Below are positions 40,023 to 48,876 of a DNA stretch of 64,000 bases, one piece after another. Origin of the DNA: Bifidobacterium scardovii JCM 12489 = DSM 13734 (GTDB taxonomy: Bacteria > Actinomycetota > Actinomycetes > Actinomycetales > Bifidobacteriaceae). The stretch spans positions 1,240,001 through 1,304,000 of the forward strand of contig NZ_AP012331.1 of NCBI RefSeq assembly GCF_001042635.1, in the 5' to 3' direction. Positions within the stretch are counted from its first letter, which is position 1, and each line of letters begins with the position of its first letter. Under the pieces are notes generated by a model. It searched no databases. It had not been told where the DNA came from and saw only the letters and a program-made list of their open reading frames with translations. The position numbers and the translations under genes were made by a program.

Positions 40023-41075
40023 ATGAACGATATGACAGCGAGCGATGCCGGAGGCCTTCGCCTTGAAGGTTTGCACAAATCATTGGGCGGGCGTCGAATC
40101 ATCAAAAACGTTACTCTCCATGTGCAGCCTGGTGAACTGGTGTGTTTGCTCGGACCCTCCGGATGCGGCAAGACCACCACGTTGCGCATGATCGCAGGGT
40201 TCCTTCACCCAGACAGAGGCAGCGTATGGATGGACGGAGTCGATGTCACCGATCTCGGCGCGGAAAAACGCCCCAGCGCCCTTGTCTTTCAGAATTATGC
40301 GCTCTGGCCTCATATGACCGTCGAAAGGAACGTGAGCTTCCCGCTGCGCGTAGCCAAACGTCCCAAGGGCGAAATCGTGAAACGAGTCGACGCCGCGCTT
40401 GAAATGGTCAATCTGACCGCTCGGCGCAATGTGCGTCCCTCCCAAATGTCCGGTGGCGAGCAGCAGCGTGCCGCGCTGGCCCGAGCGCTGGTCCAAGAAC
40501 CCAGCATCCTTCTGCTGGATGAGCCGCTGAGCAACCTCGACGCGAAACTACGAGAAAAAGTCCGTGAGGACATTCGGGAGATCCAACAACGACTCGGCAT
40601 CACCACGATTATGGTCACCCACGACCAGCAGGAGGCCATGGCGGTTTCCGATCGGATCGCGGTCATGCACGATGGTGTGCTCGAGCAAATCAGCAAGCCG
40701 GAAGACCTGTACACACATCCGAATACAGAGAACATCGCGCGTTTCATCGGCACCATGAGCGAATACGACAAAGCCTTCGATCCGAAAGGATACGGTGTGA
40801 AAGATCACTGGCTGGTCCGCCCGGAAGATGTGGTCTACGCCCCGCAAGGCCAATTGCAGGTGACTGGTCAACTCCCGTCATTCACCGCCCGGCTGACTCG
40901 CGTCATTCCTCATGGCCGCTACGAGGACATGTGGTTCGACGCATTCGACGGAACAACCATCATCGGGCTCCGCCCACTCGGCGACACAAGACTCCATATC
41001 GGCGACCAGGTTGACATCACTGCAAGCAAGGCCTATCACTATCACGACAACCAGCTCAAGGAGATTCTCGCATGA
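40023..41075 (+). CDS. ABC transporter ATP-binding protein (UgpC/PotA/FbpC type)
   Basis: 350-residue ATPase. Walker A GPSGCGKTT (44-52), signature MSGGEQQR, Walker B LLLDEPLSNLD, switch His in VTHDQQEAM. A C-terminal regulatory OB/TOBE-like region (about 240-350, LVRPEDVVYAPQGQL) places it with importers of the UgpC/PotA/FbpC group. ATG at 40023 follows GAAAGAATAATC. Its last codons overlap the ATG of the fused hydrolase gene, so the enzyme is likely made in step with the transporter. Confidence 0.9.
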   Translation: MNDMTASDAGGLRLEGLHKSLGGRRIIKNVTLHVQPGELVCLLGPSGCGKTTTLRMIAGFLHPDRGSVWMDGVDVTDLGAEKRPSALVFQNYALWPHMTVERNVSFPLRVAKRPKGEIVKRVDAALEMVNLTARRNVRPSQMSGGEQQRAALARALVQEPSILLLDEPLSNLDAKLREKVREDIREIQQRLGITTIMVTHDQQEAMAVSDRIAVMHDGVLEQISKPEDLYTHPNTENIARFIGTMSEYDKAFDPKGYGVKDHWLVRPEDVVYAPQGQLQVTGQLPSFTARLTRVIPHGRYEDMWFDAFDGTTIIGLRPLGDTRLHIGDQVDITASKAYHYHDNQLKEILA

Positions 41076-42616
41076 ATATGCGTTTCGCCGCGCATCGCGG
41101 TGTACATGACGCCGACAAAGGCGTCAAGGAAAACACGCTCGCCGCATTCAAGGTCGCGGTCGCAGAGCATGCCGATCTGATCGAACTTGATATACGACTC
41201 ACCAAAGACCGACGAGTGGTTGTCAATCATGATCCCGATCTGGAGCGGGTCTGGGGAGACGCTCGCCGTGTCGAAGACGTCACGCTGGCCGAACTGCAGG
41301 AGGCGAACCAGAATCCCGACAACCGGGTTCCTCTCCTGTCCGAGGTGCTGACGCTCATCCACAACAGCGGATCCTTGTTGCTCATCGATATGGACAATGC
41401 GCGGGTTGCCGAGCCCGCTTACCAGGTCGTGCATGATATGGGCATGGAGAAGGAGGTCGAATGGTGCGGGCTGCCCGAAGGCATGCAGGTTATCCGCGAT
41501 CTGAGCCCCGAGGCGATCATATGGCTTGCATGGGAGAGCGGCCGACTGCCGCAGGAATCGGATCTGCAAGCCATGAAGCCGCAGGTCATCAATCTGCCGT
41601 ATATCATCGTCGGTCCGCGGCTTGTCGGGCGCGCTCATGAACTTGGGCTCAACGTTCATTGTTGGACCGTCGATGAGCCGGTCTTCGCCGAGTATCTTGC
41701 CGGCATTGGTGCAGACGGCATCACATCCAACCGTATGGGTGCGATTCGTGCCGCGGCACTCAAAGCCGCCGACGGCCCCCGTACCGATGAGGTTGACGAA
41801 CTTCGGGCGCTGTATACGGCACGGCATATTGCGCAGGCGGCAGTCGCGCTGATTCGTGAATCCGGAAGCGAATACCGTACCAATATACATGGCAAAGCCA
41901 CTCCCGCTGACCTTGTCACCGATCTTGACGGACTCATCGAATGTCAGGTGCGCGATGCCTTGGCTGCGCAATTTCCCGACATTCCCGTCGTCGGGGAGGA
42001 AATGGGTGGCAAGGAACCTGATAGCGGGTGGTGCTGGTTCGTCGATCCGCTCGACGGTACCATCAACTTCGCCAACGCAGTGCCGTGGTTCAGCTTTTCG
42101 CTCGCACTCGTATGCAATGGCGAGCCTGTAGTCGGAGCGACCATCGATCCAGCCGGTTGGCGCGTCGTTACCTCATGGCGAGGCCACGGCGTTTGGATCG
42201 ATGACAGGCAATGGGAACTGCCGGAGCGGACCGTCGACGAGCGGGATCCCATCAGCGGAACCATTGTTTCCGTTGAGCTCCTGAACAATGTCGCATGGCC
42301 GTGCCTGCCGCATATGTTCACAGAACTCTCCGATCGCTTCTGTATGCTGCGCATTCCCGGGACCGGAACCAGCACGGTCGCCGGGGTCGCCTTGGGACGC
42401 GGCGTAGCCAGCCTGATCGGTCGATTCGGTCCAGTGGACCACTATGCCGCAATCCTCCATGTGCATGAAGTCGGAGGCGTCGTCATGGATGAATATGGTC
42501 GGGAGACCATGAACCCGAGGGGGCAGGGCTTCTTCGTCGCCCGTGACCATGAAGTCGCCGGCATCATCGCGCACATGTGGCATCGGGCACGGACGGAGCT
42601 TGAAGAACAGCGGTGA
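41072..42616 (+). CDS. Fusion: glycerophosphodiester phosphodiesterase + inositol-monophosphatase-like domain
   Basis: 514-residue cytoplasmic protein with two catalytic domains. Residues 1-230 are a GDPD TIM barrel: AHRG (H8, R9), KENT (E20, N21), IELD (E38, D40) and NHD (H53, D54) are the metal and acid-base residues. Residues about 255-505 match the inositol monophosphatase superfamily: TPADLVTDLD, GEE (309-310), FVDPLDGTINF (D325, D328) and a C-terminal GPVDHYAAILHVHEVGGVV. No signal peptide. The gene overlaps the ABC ATPase stop by four bases. Inferred path: import of a glycerophosphodiester such as glycerophosphoinositol, hydrolysis, then dephosphorylation. Substrate is not proven by sequence. 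Confidence 0.9.
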   Translation: MNMRFAAHRGVHDADKGVKENTLAAFKVAVAEHADLIELDIRLTKDRRVVVNHDPDLERVWGDARRVEDVTLAELQEANQNPDNRVPLLSEVLTLIHNSGSLLLIDMDNARVAEPAYQVVHDMGMEKEVEWCGLPEGMQVIRDLSPEAIIWLAWESGRLPQESDLQAMKPQVINLPYIIVGPRLVGRAHELGLNVHCWTVDEPVFAEYLAGIGADGITSNRMGAIRAAALKAADGPRTDEVDELRALYTARHIAQAAVALIRESGSEYRTNIHGKATPADLVTDLDGLIECQVRDALAAQFPDIPVVGEEMGGKEPDSGWCWFVDPLDGTINFANAVPWFSFSLALVCNGEPVVGATIDPAGWRVVTSWRGHGVWIDDRQWELPERTVDERDPISGTIVSVELLNNVAWPCLPHMFTELSDRFCMLRIPGTGTSTVAGVALGRGVASLIGRFGPVDHYAAILHVHEVGGVVMDEYGRETMNPRGQGFFVARDHEVAGIIAHMWHRARTELEEQR

Positions 42617-42660
42617 CAAGAGCGTTTCGCGAAATCCTCCCAGGCGCGCGAATCGTGCAA

Positions 42661-42705
42661 GAAGGCCGTTGGACGCCTTGGAAGTTAGGGCATTCAACGG
42701 CCTTC
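42661..42705 (+). terminator. Hairpin after the GDPD-IMPase operon
   Basis: Perfect 11-bp inverted repeat GAAGGCCGTTG / CAACGGCCTTC (42661-42671, 42695-42705), 23-nt loop, no U tract. Position 45 bp after the last stop fits operon termination. Confidence 0.6.
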
Positions 42706-42736
42706 GGATGCTTACCGCCCGTCGCCCGTCTGCCGC

Positions 42737-43070
42737 CTACTGGATATCGGAGATGGGCTTGCCGAGTTCGCCCCGTATGCGTGCGGTGCATGAGATGATC
42801 GCGGCGGCGATTGTGAACACCCAGATGACCGCGAATCCGACGGCCACGTTCGAGGAGAGCACCACGCCGACGAGCAGGGGCACGAATACCTCCAGCACAC
42901 TGATGATGGTCTGGGAGATGCCCGTCGCGTAGCCGATGAACCTCTTGGGCGGAATGATGGCGAGCAGCGAGCCCGTGGACTGCTTGTTCATGAACTCGCC
43001 CAGAGTCTCCAGCACAGCCGCCGCAAGCAACGCCTTGGTGTGTTCGCTGCCGGTCCCATAGTCGATGCGT
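42737..43070 (-). pseudogene. MFS transporter, C-terminal fragment
   Basis: About 111 residues ending ELGKPISDIQ and reading GSEHTKALLAAAVLETLGEF, KQSTGSLLAIIPPKRFIGYA and spans VLEVFVPLLVGVV and AVIWVFTIAAAIIS. This is the last three spans of a major facilitator protein. The first 300 or so residues are missing. Its 5' end is fused out of frame to the fragment at 43071-43649, consistent with a deletion that removed the end of one gene and the beginning of another. Confidence 0.75.
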
Positions 43071-43649
43071 GAAACGTGATTGACGGCAGATGACGCCCGC
43101 CTGCGCGTCCGGGCCGAACATCCGCCAGCCGCGCTCCCTGAGCAGCCCGATGAGTGTTTCGGACGTATCGGGAAGGAACGGAAACGCCATCGACCTGGCG
43201 CCCAGCGAATGTGCCTGAACTTCCGCGGCGTCGAGCAGCCGTTCCAGCATGGCGGGCTTGTCCGCGACCTTGTCCGACAAGAGCACGGCGCTGTTGCCCA
43301 TATGCCGGCCTCCCAACACCAGCGACGGCAGCAGGTCGGCGGCAAGATCGTCATGCAGGCCGACCATGGCCGCCGCCTTGGCGTCGCCCATCTCGTTCGC
43401 GGCCCGCACCACCATGCGATCGGGACGGCCCAGGACCCATACCGAGCGATCGGTGGCCAACGCGCACGGCAAGCCAGCAACCCATGCGCCGGACCCGTCC
43501 ACATCGACCAGGTACCGCATCTCCGTGGCAGCGTTGCGTTCCTGCAACGCCAATCCCACCGTGCCCAACGCGATATCCGGCAACATCGGCATGATGCCAT
43601 TCCATGTGCCCACGTCCAATTCAGACGCACGCTCGTACGTCTCGATCAC
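43071..43649 (-). pseudogene. N-terminal fragment of a FemAB/GNAT-like protein
   Basis: GTG at 43649 with GGGAGGGG upstream opens a plausible coding region of about 190 residues (ETYERASELDVGTWNGIMPM ... LIGLLRERGWRMFGPDAQAGV). The segment LLERLLDAAEVQAHSLGARSMAFPFLPD resembles GNAT/FemAB-like acyltransferases, though tentatively. The frame then continues as antisense-like nonsense over the MFS fragment, so the natural C-terminus is lost. Likely a pair of broken genes from a former acyltransferase-exporter cluster. Confidence 0.65.
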
Positions 43650-43700
43650 TGCTTTCCCCTCCCGCACCGGCAGATTCACGATAGTGGAAACCGCATAACA

Positions 43701-43736
43701 AAATCCCCTCTCGGGAAAGAACCCGAGAGGGGATTT
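43701..43736 (-). terminator. Rho-independent terminator of glnA
   Basis: Perfect 15-bp inverted repeat (43701-43715, 43722-43736), 6-nt loop, with TTTTGTTAT following on the minus strand. Begins 77 bp past the glnA stop. Confidence 0.93.
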
Positions 43737-43812
43737 ATCTCAATTCAGCTGCCTTGTGGCTGCCTCATGAGTATGGATCGCTGGAATTCCAACGATCTCA
43801 GCGCTCTGCAAC

Positions 43813-45249
43813 TCAGATGTGGAAGTACAGCTCGTACTCCAGCGGGGTCGGGGCCAGACGGGCCTGATCGATCTCGCCGCGCTTGATGTCGATCCAGGTC
43901 TCGATCAGATCCTCAGTGAACACGTCACCGGCGGTCAGGAAGTCGTGGTCGGCTTCGAGCGCGTCCATGGCCTCGGCCAGGGAGCTCGGCACCTGCTTGA
44001 TGCCGGCGTGCTCTTCCGGAGGCAGCTCGTAGAGGTCCTTGTCGACCGGCTCCGGGGGCTCGATGTGGTTGAGGATGCCATCGAGGCCGGCCATGAGCTG
44101 GGCGGAGAAGGCCAAGAACGGGTTGCAGGACGGATCCGGGGCGCGGAACTCGATGCGCTTCGCGGCCGGGGAGGTGCCGGCCAGCGGGATGCGGATGGCT
44201 GCGGAACGGTTACGGGCGGAGTAGACCAGGTTGACCGGCGCCTCGAAGCCCGGAACCAGGCGGTGGTAGGAGTTCAGCGACGGGTTGGTGAAGGCCAGCA
44301 CGGAGGAGGAGTGCTTGATCAGGCCACCGATGTACCAGCGGGCCAGATCGGACAGGCCGCCGTAGTTCTTCTCATCGTAGAACAGCGGCTTGCCGTCTTT
44401 CCACAGGGACTGGTGGCAGTGCATGCCGGTGCCGTTGTCGCCCGCGAGCGGCTTCGGCATGAAGGTCGCGGCCTTGCCGGCCAGAGCGGCGGTCTCGTGC
44501 ACGACGTACTTGTACTTCATCAGGTCGTCGCCCGCGTGCTGCAGGGAGTTGAAGCGGTAGTTGATCTCCTGCTGGCCGGCGCCGGCCACCTCGTGGTGCG
44601 AACGCTCGAGGATCAGGCCGACCTTCTGCAGGTTGGCGACCATGTCGTCGCGCAGATCCTGGGTGTGGTCGATCGGCGGAACCGGGAAGTAGCCGCGCTT
44701 GACGCGGTTCTTGAACGCGATGTTCGGGGTGCCGTCCTCCTCGGTGTCCAAGCCGGTGTTCCACGGGGCCTCGATGGAGTCGACCTCGTAGAAGGAGCGC
44801 TGCATCGAGTTCTCGTAGCGCACCTTGTCGAAGATGAAGAACTCGGCCTCAGGAGCGAAGGAGGCGGTGTCGGCGATGCCGGTCGCCTTCAGGTAGGCCT
44901 CGGCCTTGCCGGCGACCTGGCGCGGATCGCGCGAGTACGGCTCGTCGGTCAGCGGGTCGACGATGGAGAAGGCCACGTCGAGGGTCTTGTGCTTGCGGAA
45001 CGGATCGACGAAGGCGGTCTCGATGTCCGGGACCAGCTTCATGTCGGATTCGTTGATGGCCTGGAAGCCTTCGACCGAGGAGCCGTCGAACGGCATGCCC
45101 TCATCGAACGCATCCTTGAGGAATTCGCTCGCCGGCACGGTGAAGTGCTGCTGAACGCCGATCAGATCGGTGAAGCGAACGGAGACATACTCGATGCCTT
45201 CCTTGTTGATAAGGGCCTCGGCGTCAGCCTTGGTTTCAAGTGCAGTCAC
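43813..45249 (-). CDS. glnA: Glutamine synthetase type I (GlnA1)
   Basis: 478-residue cytoplasmic dodecamer subunit that makes glutamine from glutamate, ammonia and ATP. Type-specific motifs are present: FDGSSVEGF near residue 50, [43 protein letters not shown], and [18 protein letters not shown] contains the tyrosine adenylylated by GlnE in type I-beta enzymes, so covalent control is expected. GTG start at 45249 behind AAAGGAGCGG; the longer frame from 45303 is not needed. Ends in a classical terminator. Confidence 0.97.
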   Translation of the reverse strand: MTALETKADAEALINKEGIEYVSVRFTDLIGVQQHFTVPASEFLKDAFDEGMPFDGSSVEGFQAINESDMKLVPDIETAFVDPFRKHKTLDVAFSIVDPLTDEPYSRDPRQVAGKAEAYLKATGIADTASFAPEAEFFIFDKVRYENSMQRSFYEVDSIEAPWNTGLDTEEDGTPNIAFKNRVKRGYFPVPPIDHTQDLRDDMVANLQKVGLILERSHHEVAGAGQQEINYRFNSLQHAGDDLMKYKYVVHETAALAGKAATFMPKPLAGDNGTGMHCHQSLWKDGKPLFYDEKNYGGLSDLARWYIGGLIKHSSSVLAFTNPSLNSYHRLVPGFEAPVNLVYSARNRSAAIRIPLAGTSPAAKRIEFRAPDPSCNPFLAFSAQLMAGLDGILNHIEPPEPVDKDLYELPPEEHAGIKQVPSSLAEAMDALEADHDFLTAGDVFTEDLIETWIDIKRGEIDQARLAPTPLEYELYFHI

Positions 45250-45402
45250 GGGACCGCTCCTTTCGTGAAGTAACTTACAGGCTATAAGTCTAGAAAGGAG
45301 CATTTCGCAGGCTCGACGGTTCGGTTACGAACATGTTTCGGATTGTTGCACGGCATGCGCGTTACGGCGGAATGACGCGGGATGCCGGGTTTGGCGGAGC
45401 AT

Positions 45403-45437
45403 GAAAAAACCCGCCGGACCGAAGGGGCTGGCGGGTT
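45403..45437 (-). terminator. Terminator of the DUF4191 gene
   Basis: AACCCGCC/GGCGGGTT stem read on the minus strand, followed by TTTTTT, 30 bp past the stop at 45467. Confidence 0.88.
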
Positions 45438-45466
45438 GGAACGGGTGGAACGGCCTTCCGGGGCGG

Positions 45467-46249
45467 TCATCGACCGCGCATCGCGCGGCGGCTGACGTGC
45501 TGCGGGCGGTTCGGATCCACGCCCTTGGGGATGCCGTAGCCGGCCTTGGTCTGCAGCGTGCGCAGGCGCGCGTTGAGCGTGTCCAGCTCCTCCTTGGTGA
45601 GCATGAAACGGCGGCGCGGGTGGATCTTGGCCACCAGCGCGTTCTTGTGGTCGGTCGGCATATAGGCCTTCTGCTTCATCACGGTCTTGCGCAGGTCCTT
45701 GAGGCGGACCTGCTTGTCACCGGTGCCCACGAAGATGCGGTAGACCGGGATCCGGGAGCCGGCGGTGACGCCCTTGATGCTCTGCTCCTGGCGTTCCATC
45801 GCACGGGCGACGCGGCCGTACTCGCCCTCGCCCAGCAGGTAGATGCCGTTGTAGCCGGTGCCGCGCCAGATGGCGTCCTTGGTGCGCGGGTCGATCCACA
45901 CGGGCTGCTCGGGGAAGTTGAAGCCGGCCTTGTTGATGTTGCCGAGCACGCTGACCGAGGCGCCCGGGCGGCCCTCCAGCTGCTTGTAGCCGACGGCGTC
46001 GGCGCGGCGGGTGAGCACCATCGTGGCGAACAGCAGGCCGAGCATGATGGCGGTGATCATGATGAAGATCCACGTCAGCCACGTCCACTTGAGCACGATC
46101 CCCAGGATGACGAACACCACGATCGGCGCAAGCCCGGCCCCGGCCAGCAGCCACGGCAGCTGCTTGTCCTCCTTGGACGTGTACTTGTAGATCTGGATGA
46201 CCTGCTTGATCGTGCTCTGCTTCTTTGGCTTCGCTTCCTTTGCAGCCAT
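45467..46249 (-). CDS. DUF4191 membrane protein
   Basis: 260-residue protein of the actinobacterial DUF4191 family. A Lys-rich N-terminus (MAAKEAKPKKQSTIK) precedes two adjacent spans (about 36-83, LLAGAGLAPIVVFVILGIVLKW and WIFIMITAIMLGLLFATMV) and a conserved soluble C-terminal domain with GAAVSVLGN-type and RGTGYNGIYLLGEGEYGRV segments. I start at 46249, where GAGGAAATAC precedes the ATG; the frame to 46279 adds ten residues without a better site. Function unknown. Confidence 0.85.
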   Translation of the reverse strand: MAAKEAKPKKQSTIKQVIQIYKYTSKEDKQLPWLLAGAGLAPIVVFVILGIVLKWTWLTWIFIMITAIMLGLLFATMVLTRRADAVGYKQLEGRPGASVSVLGNINKAGFNFPEQPVWIDPRTKDAIWRGTGYNGIYLLGEGEYGRVARAMERQEQSIKGVTAGSRIPVYRIFVGTGDKQVRLKDLRKTVMKQKAYMPTDHKNALVAKIHPRRRFMLTKEELDTLNARLRTLQTKAGYGIPKGVDPNRPQHVSRRAMRGR

Positions 46250-46412
46250 GTATTTCCTCACTTGCCTAGGGATGGACACACTATTTCACTACTCTACCAG
46301 CAAGGCGGGTCCGCCATGCGGTTTGAGGGAGCCATGCCGGCGGGGCGCGCATGATCCGCCGCCAGCACCGCCGGCAGGCGCCGTTCGCCGTGTGTTCATC
46401 GTCGCGTATTCC

Positions 46413-47891
46413 TCATCGCGTATTCAGCGGGCGGCCGTCGGCCTTGAGCAGCGTCTCGCCGAGCGCTTCGCTGAAGGTCGGATGAGGGTGGATCAGCCTC
46501 GCGGCGTCGTGCAGCGGCACGCGGTTGCCGATGAGCTGCTCGGCCTCGGCGATCAGGTCGGACGCGATCGGGCCGATGATGTGCGCGCCCAGCACGACCG
46601 GCGTATCCGGATCGGCCACGCTCGCCCCGGACACCAGCGAAATGGATCCGCCGGATCCGCTCATCAGCATGCGCGCATTGCCCATCATCGGGTACACCGT
46701 CTCGCTCACCTCGACCAGATCGTCGCGCGCCGAGGCCTGGTCGAGCGTCAGGCCGACGCACGCCGCCTCGGGGGAGGAGAACACGACCTGCGGGATGGTC
46801 GCGTCGTCCACCGGCTTCGGGTCGAGACCGGCGATGGCCTCGGCGACGGTGATGCCCTGCTCGAACGCGCGGTGGGCGAGCGCATGGCCCGGCGTGACGT
46901 CGCCGAGCGCCCAGATGCCCGGAACGCTTGTGCGGCCCAGCTGGTCGGTGACGATCAGGCCGTGGTCGTCGCGCGCGATGCCGGACGAGGAGAACCAGCC
47001 GGCATCGGTGATCGGGTCGCGGCCGATCGCGGCCAGCACGATCTGCCCGTACACGGTGTGGTCTCCGTCCTCGCCGTCGCGCGTGTAGTGCACGGTCGCG
47101 CCGAGGTTGGCTCCGGTGTCGACCTGCGTGACATGGGTGCGGGTCACGATGGTCAGGCCGTGCCGTTTGAGCTCGCGGGTCAGCGTCGTCGCCGCCCGGC
47201 GGTCCCATCCCGACAGCACGCGGTCCTTGCGGATCAGCAGCGTCGTCTCGCATCCGGCGGCCTGCCACATCGACGCGAACTCCAATGCGACGGCCCCGGC
47301 GCCGATGATGACGGCGCTGGCGGGGAACTCGTCCAGCGACAGCGCGGTCGTCGAATCGATGAGCGCGCCGCGGAACGGGATGCCCGGCAGCGGGCGCGGG
47401 CGCGACCCGGTGGCGATCACGACGTCGCCGGCCTCGATTGTCACATCGCCGTCGAGCGGCTCGGGCACGCCGGCCTTAAGGTAGCGCTCGACCTGCGCCG
47501 AGCCGGGCGACGGGCTGACCGTGACCGAGCCTGGCGCCACGGCGCTCGCCTCGCCGTGGTAGACGGCGACGCCGCGGTGCGCGAGCAGCCCGGCCAGCCC
47601 CTTGGTCATGGTGTCGACCACGCGCAGCCGATAGTCGCGCAGCGTGCCGAAGTCGATGCCGTTGACGGAGGCGTTGACGCCGAGCTCGGCCGCGCGGTGC
47701 ACGGTGTCGATGGTGTGCGTGGCGGTGATCAGCGCCTTCGAGGGAATGCATCCGCGGTTCAGGCAGGTGCCGCCGAGCGTGCCGTCCCGTTCGATCAGCG
47801 CCACCTTCCTGCCGAGCTCCGCCGCGCGCAGTGCGGTCGAATAGCCGCCGGGACCCGCGCCGATGATCGCGATATCGTATTGTTCGCTCAT
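46413..47891 (-). CDS. lpd: Dihydrolipoamide dehydrogenase-like flavoprotein disulfide reductase
   Basis: 492-residue FAD-dependent pyridine-nucleotide disulfide oxidoreductase. FAD-binding GAGPGGYSTALRAAELG, redox-active Cys pair GGTCLNRGCIPSK, NAD-binding GAGAVALEFASMWQAAG, second FAD motif ALGDVTPGHALAH, and the C-terminal His-Glu dyad HPHPTFSEAL, all typical of lipoamide dehydrogenase. ATG at 47891 behind AAGGAGG. Nothing lipoate-related (E2, lipoyl ligase, glycine cleavage) is near, and bifidobacteria are generally considered to lack a pyruvate dehydrogenase complex, so its partner is unclear. Confidence 0.9.
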   Translation of the reverse strand: MSEQYDIAIIGAGPGGYSTALRAAELGRKVALIERDGTLGGTCLNRGCIPSKALITATHTIDTVHRAAELGVNASVNGIDFGTLRDYRLRVVDTMTKGLAGLLAHRGVAVYHGEASAVAPGSVTVSPSPGSAQVERYLKAGVPEPLDGDVTIEAGDVVIATGSRPRPLPGIPFRGALIDSTTALSLDEFPASAVIIGAGAVALEFASMWQAAGCETTLLIRKDRVLSGWDRRAATTLTRELKRHGLTIVTRTHVTQVDTGANLGATVHYTRDGEDGDHTVYGQIVLAAIGRDPITDAGWFSSSGIARDDHGLIVTDQLGRTSVPGIWALGDVTPGHALAHRAFEQGITVAEAIAGLDPKPVDDATIPQVVFSSPEAACVGLTLDQASARDDLVEVSETVYPMMGNARMLMSGSGGSISLVSGASVADPDTPVVLGAHIIGPIASDLIAEAEQLIGNRVPLHDAARLIHPHPTFSEALGETLLKADGRPLNTR

Positions 47892-47969
47892 ACCATGCCT
47901 CCTTGCTGCAGACGATCCAATACTATTACGGCCGTTGCGACCGATCCTGAAAGGCCGGCCCGCATACGC

Positions 47970-47999
47970 GAACAGGCCAGCCCGAAGGCTGACCTGTTC
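47970..47999 (-). terminator. Terminator of the DUF3043 gene
   Basis: GAACAGGCCAGCC / GGCTGACCTGTTC (47970-47982, 47987-47999, one mismatch) with a 4-nt loop, between the DUF3043 and lpd genes that are read in the same direction. Confidence 0.75.
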
Positions 48000-48078
48000 G
48001 ATCGATGTCCCTACCGGAACGCCGCCTGGGCGGACGCCGGACACGGCCCGTGCTCAGGCCATGGATTTCGCTGGAGGC

Positions 48079-48684
48079 TCACTCCGGCCAGTTGCCGCGC
48101 TTGGGGGAGCGGGGCTTGGGCAGGCGCCAGCGGCGCACCTGGATCGCGCGGCTCCAGGCGTAGGACCCGGAACGCGAACCCTTGGAAACCGAGGCCTCGC
48201 CGAACTTGTCGATGAGCTTCTTCTTCAGCCCGCGCCACATGATGGCCACGTCGATGATCACCGCGAACAGATAGACGTACATGAGGATCATCATCGGCAG
48301 CGAGAGCGCCGGATAGACGGTGGTGACCAGCATCGACCCGATCAGGATGACGAAGGCCACGGGGATGAAGAACTCGCCGAGGTTGAAGCGGGCGTCCACG
48401 TAGTCGCGGATGTACACGCGCCACGGCAGGCGCTCGGCCTTCGGCATGTGGTTGATGTCGCCGGTGCGCATCGCCTCGTACTCGGCGTCCTCCTTGGCGC
48501 GCAGGCGCTCCTTGGCGGCCTTGGCGCTGGCCTTGCGGTCGGCGGGCACGAGCGGGCGTATGTTCTGCGCCTGGGCCTGCTTCATCTTCGGGGTCGGGCG
48601 GCCCTTGCCCTGGGTCGGCGCGGGCTTGGCGGCTTCTTCGACCGGCTCCTGAGCCTTGTCTTTCTTAAACGGATTCCATGTCAT
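48079..48684 (-). CDS. DUF3043 membrane protein
   Basis: 201-residue member of the actinobacterial DUF3043 family. A Lys/Ala/Pro-rich N-terminal 95 residues (KASAKAAKERLRAKEDAEYEAM) precede two spans (IPVAFVILIGSMLVTTVYPAL and MMILMYVYLFAVIIDVAIMW) and a basic C-terminus. ATG at 48684; the ribosome-binding site is weak. The very long frame continuing to 50262 is antisense to the dipeptidase gene. Function unknown; divergent from the dipeptidase. Confidence 0.85.
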   Translation of the reverse strand: MTWNPFKKDKAQEPVEEAAKPAPTQGKGRPTPKMKQAQAQNIRPLVPADRKASAKAAKERLRAKEDAEYEAMRTGDINHMPKAERLPWRVYIRDYVDARFNLGEFFIPVAFVILIGSMLVTTVYPALSLPMMILMYVYLFAVIIDVAIMWRGLKKKLIDKFGEASVSKGSRSGSYAWSRAIQVRRWRLPKPRSPKRGNWPE

Positions 48685-48876
48685 GATTGCCCAGATTACG
48701 GTGACGCATAGACGCTGCAATGCCAAGCCCCGCAAGCCCGGGCGCGGCATGGCGCGTGCGGCGTCCGAATATTGGACGGAACGGATACAATGGCTGCTGG
48801 CAATACCGTCGCCGGCAGAGCGCCGGCGCATACACCGGTGCGCGTGCCCCGCACGCGCACGCATAGAAGGAGCATC

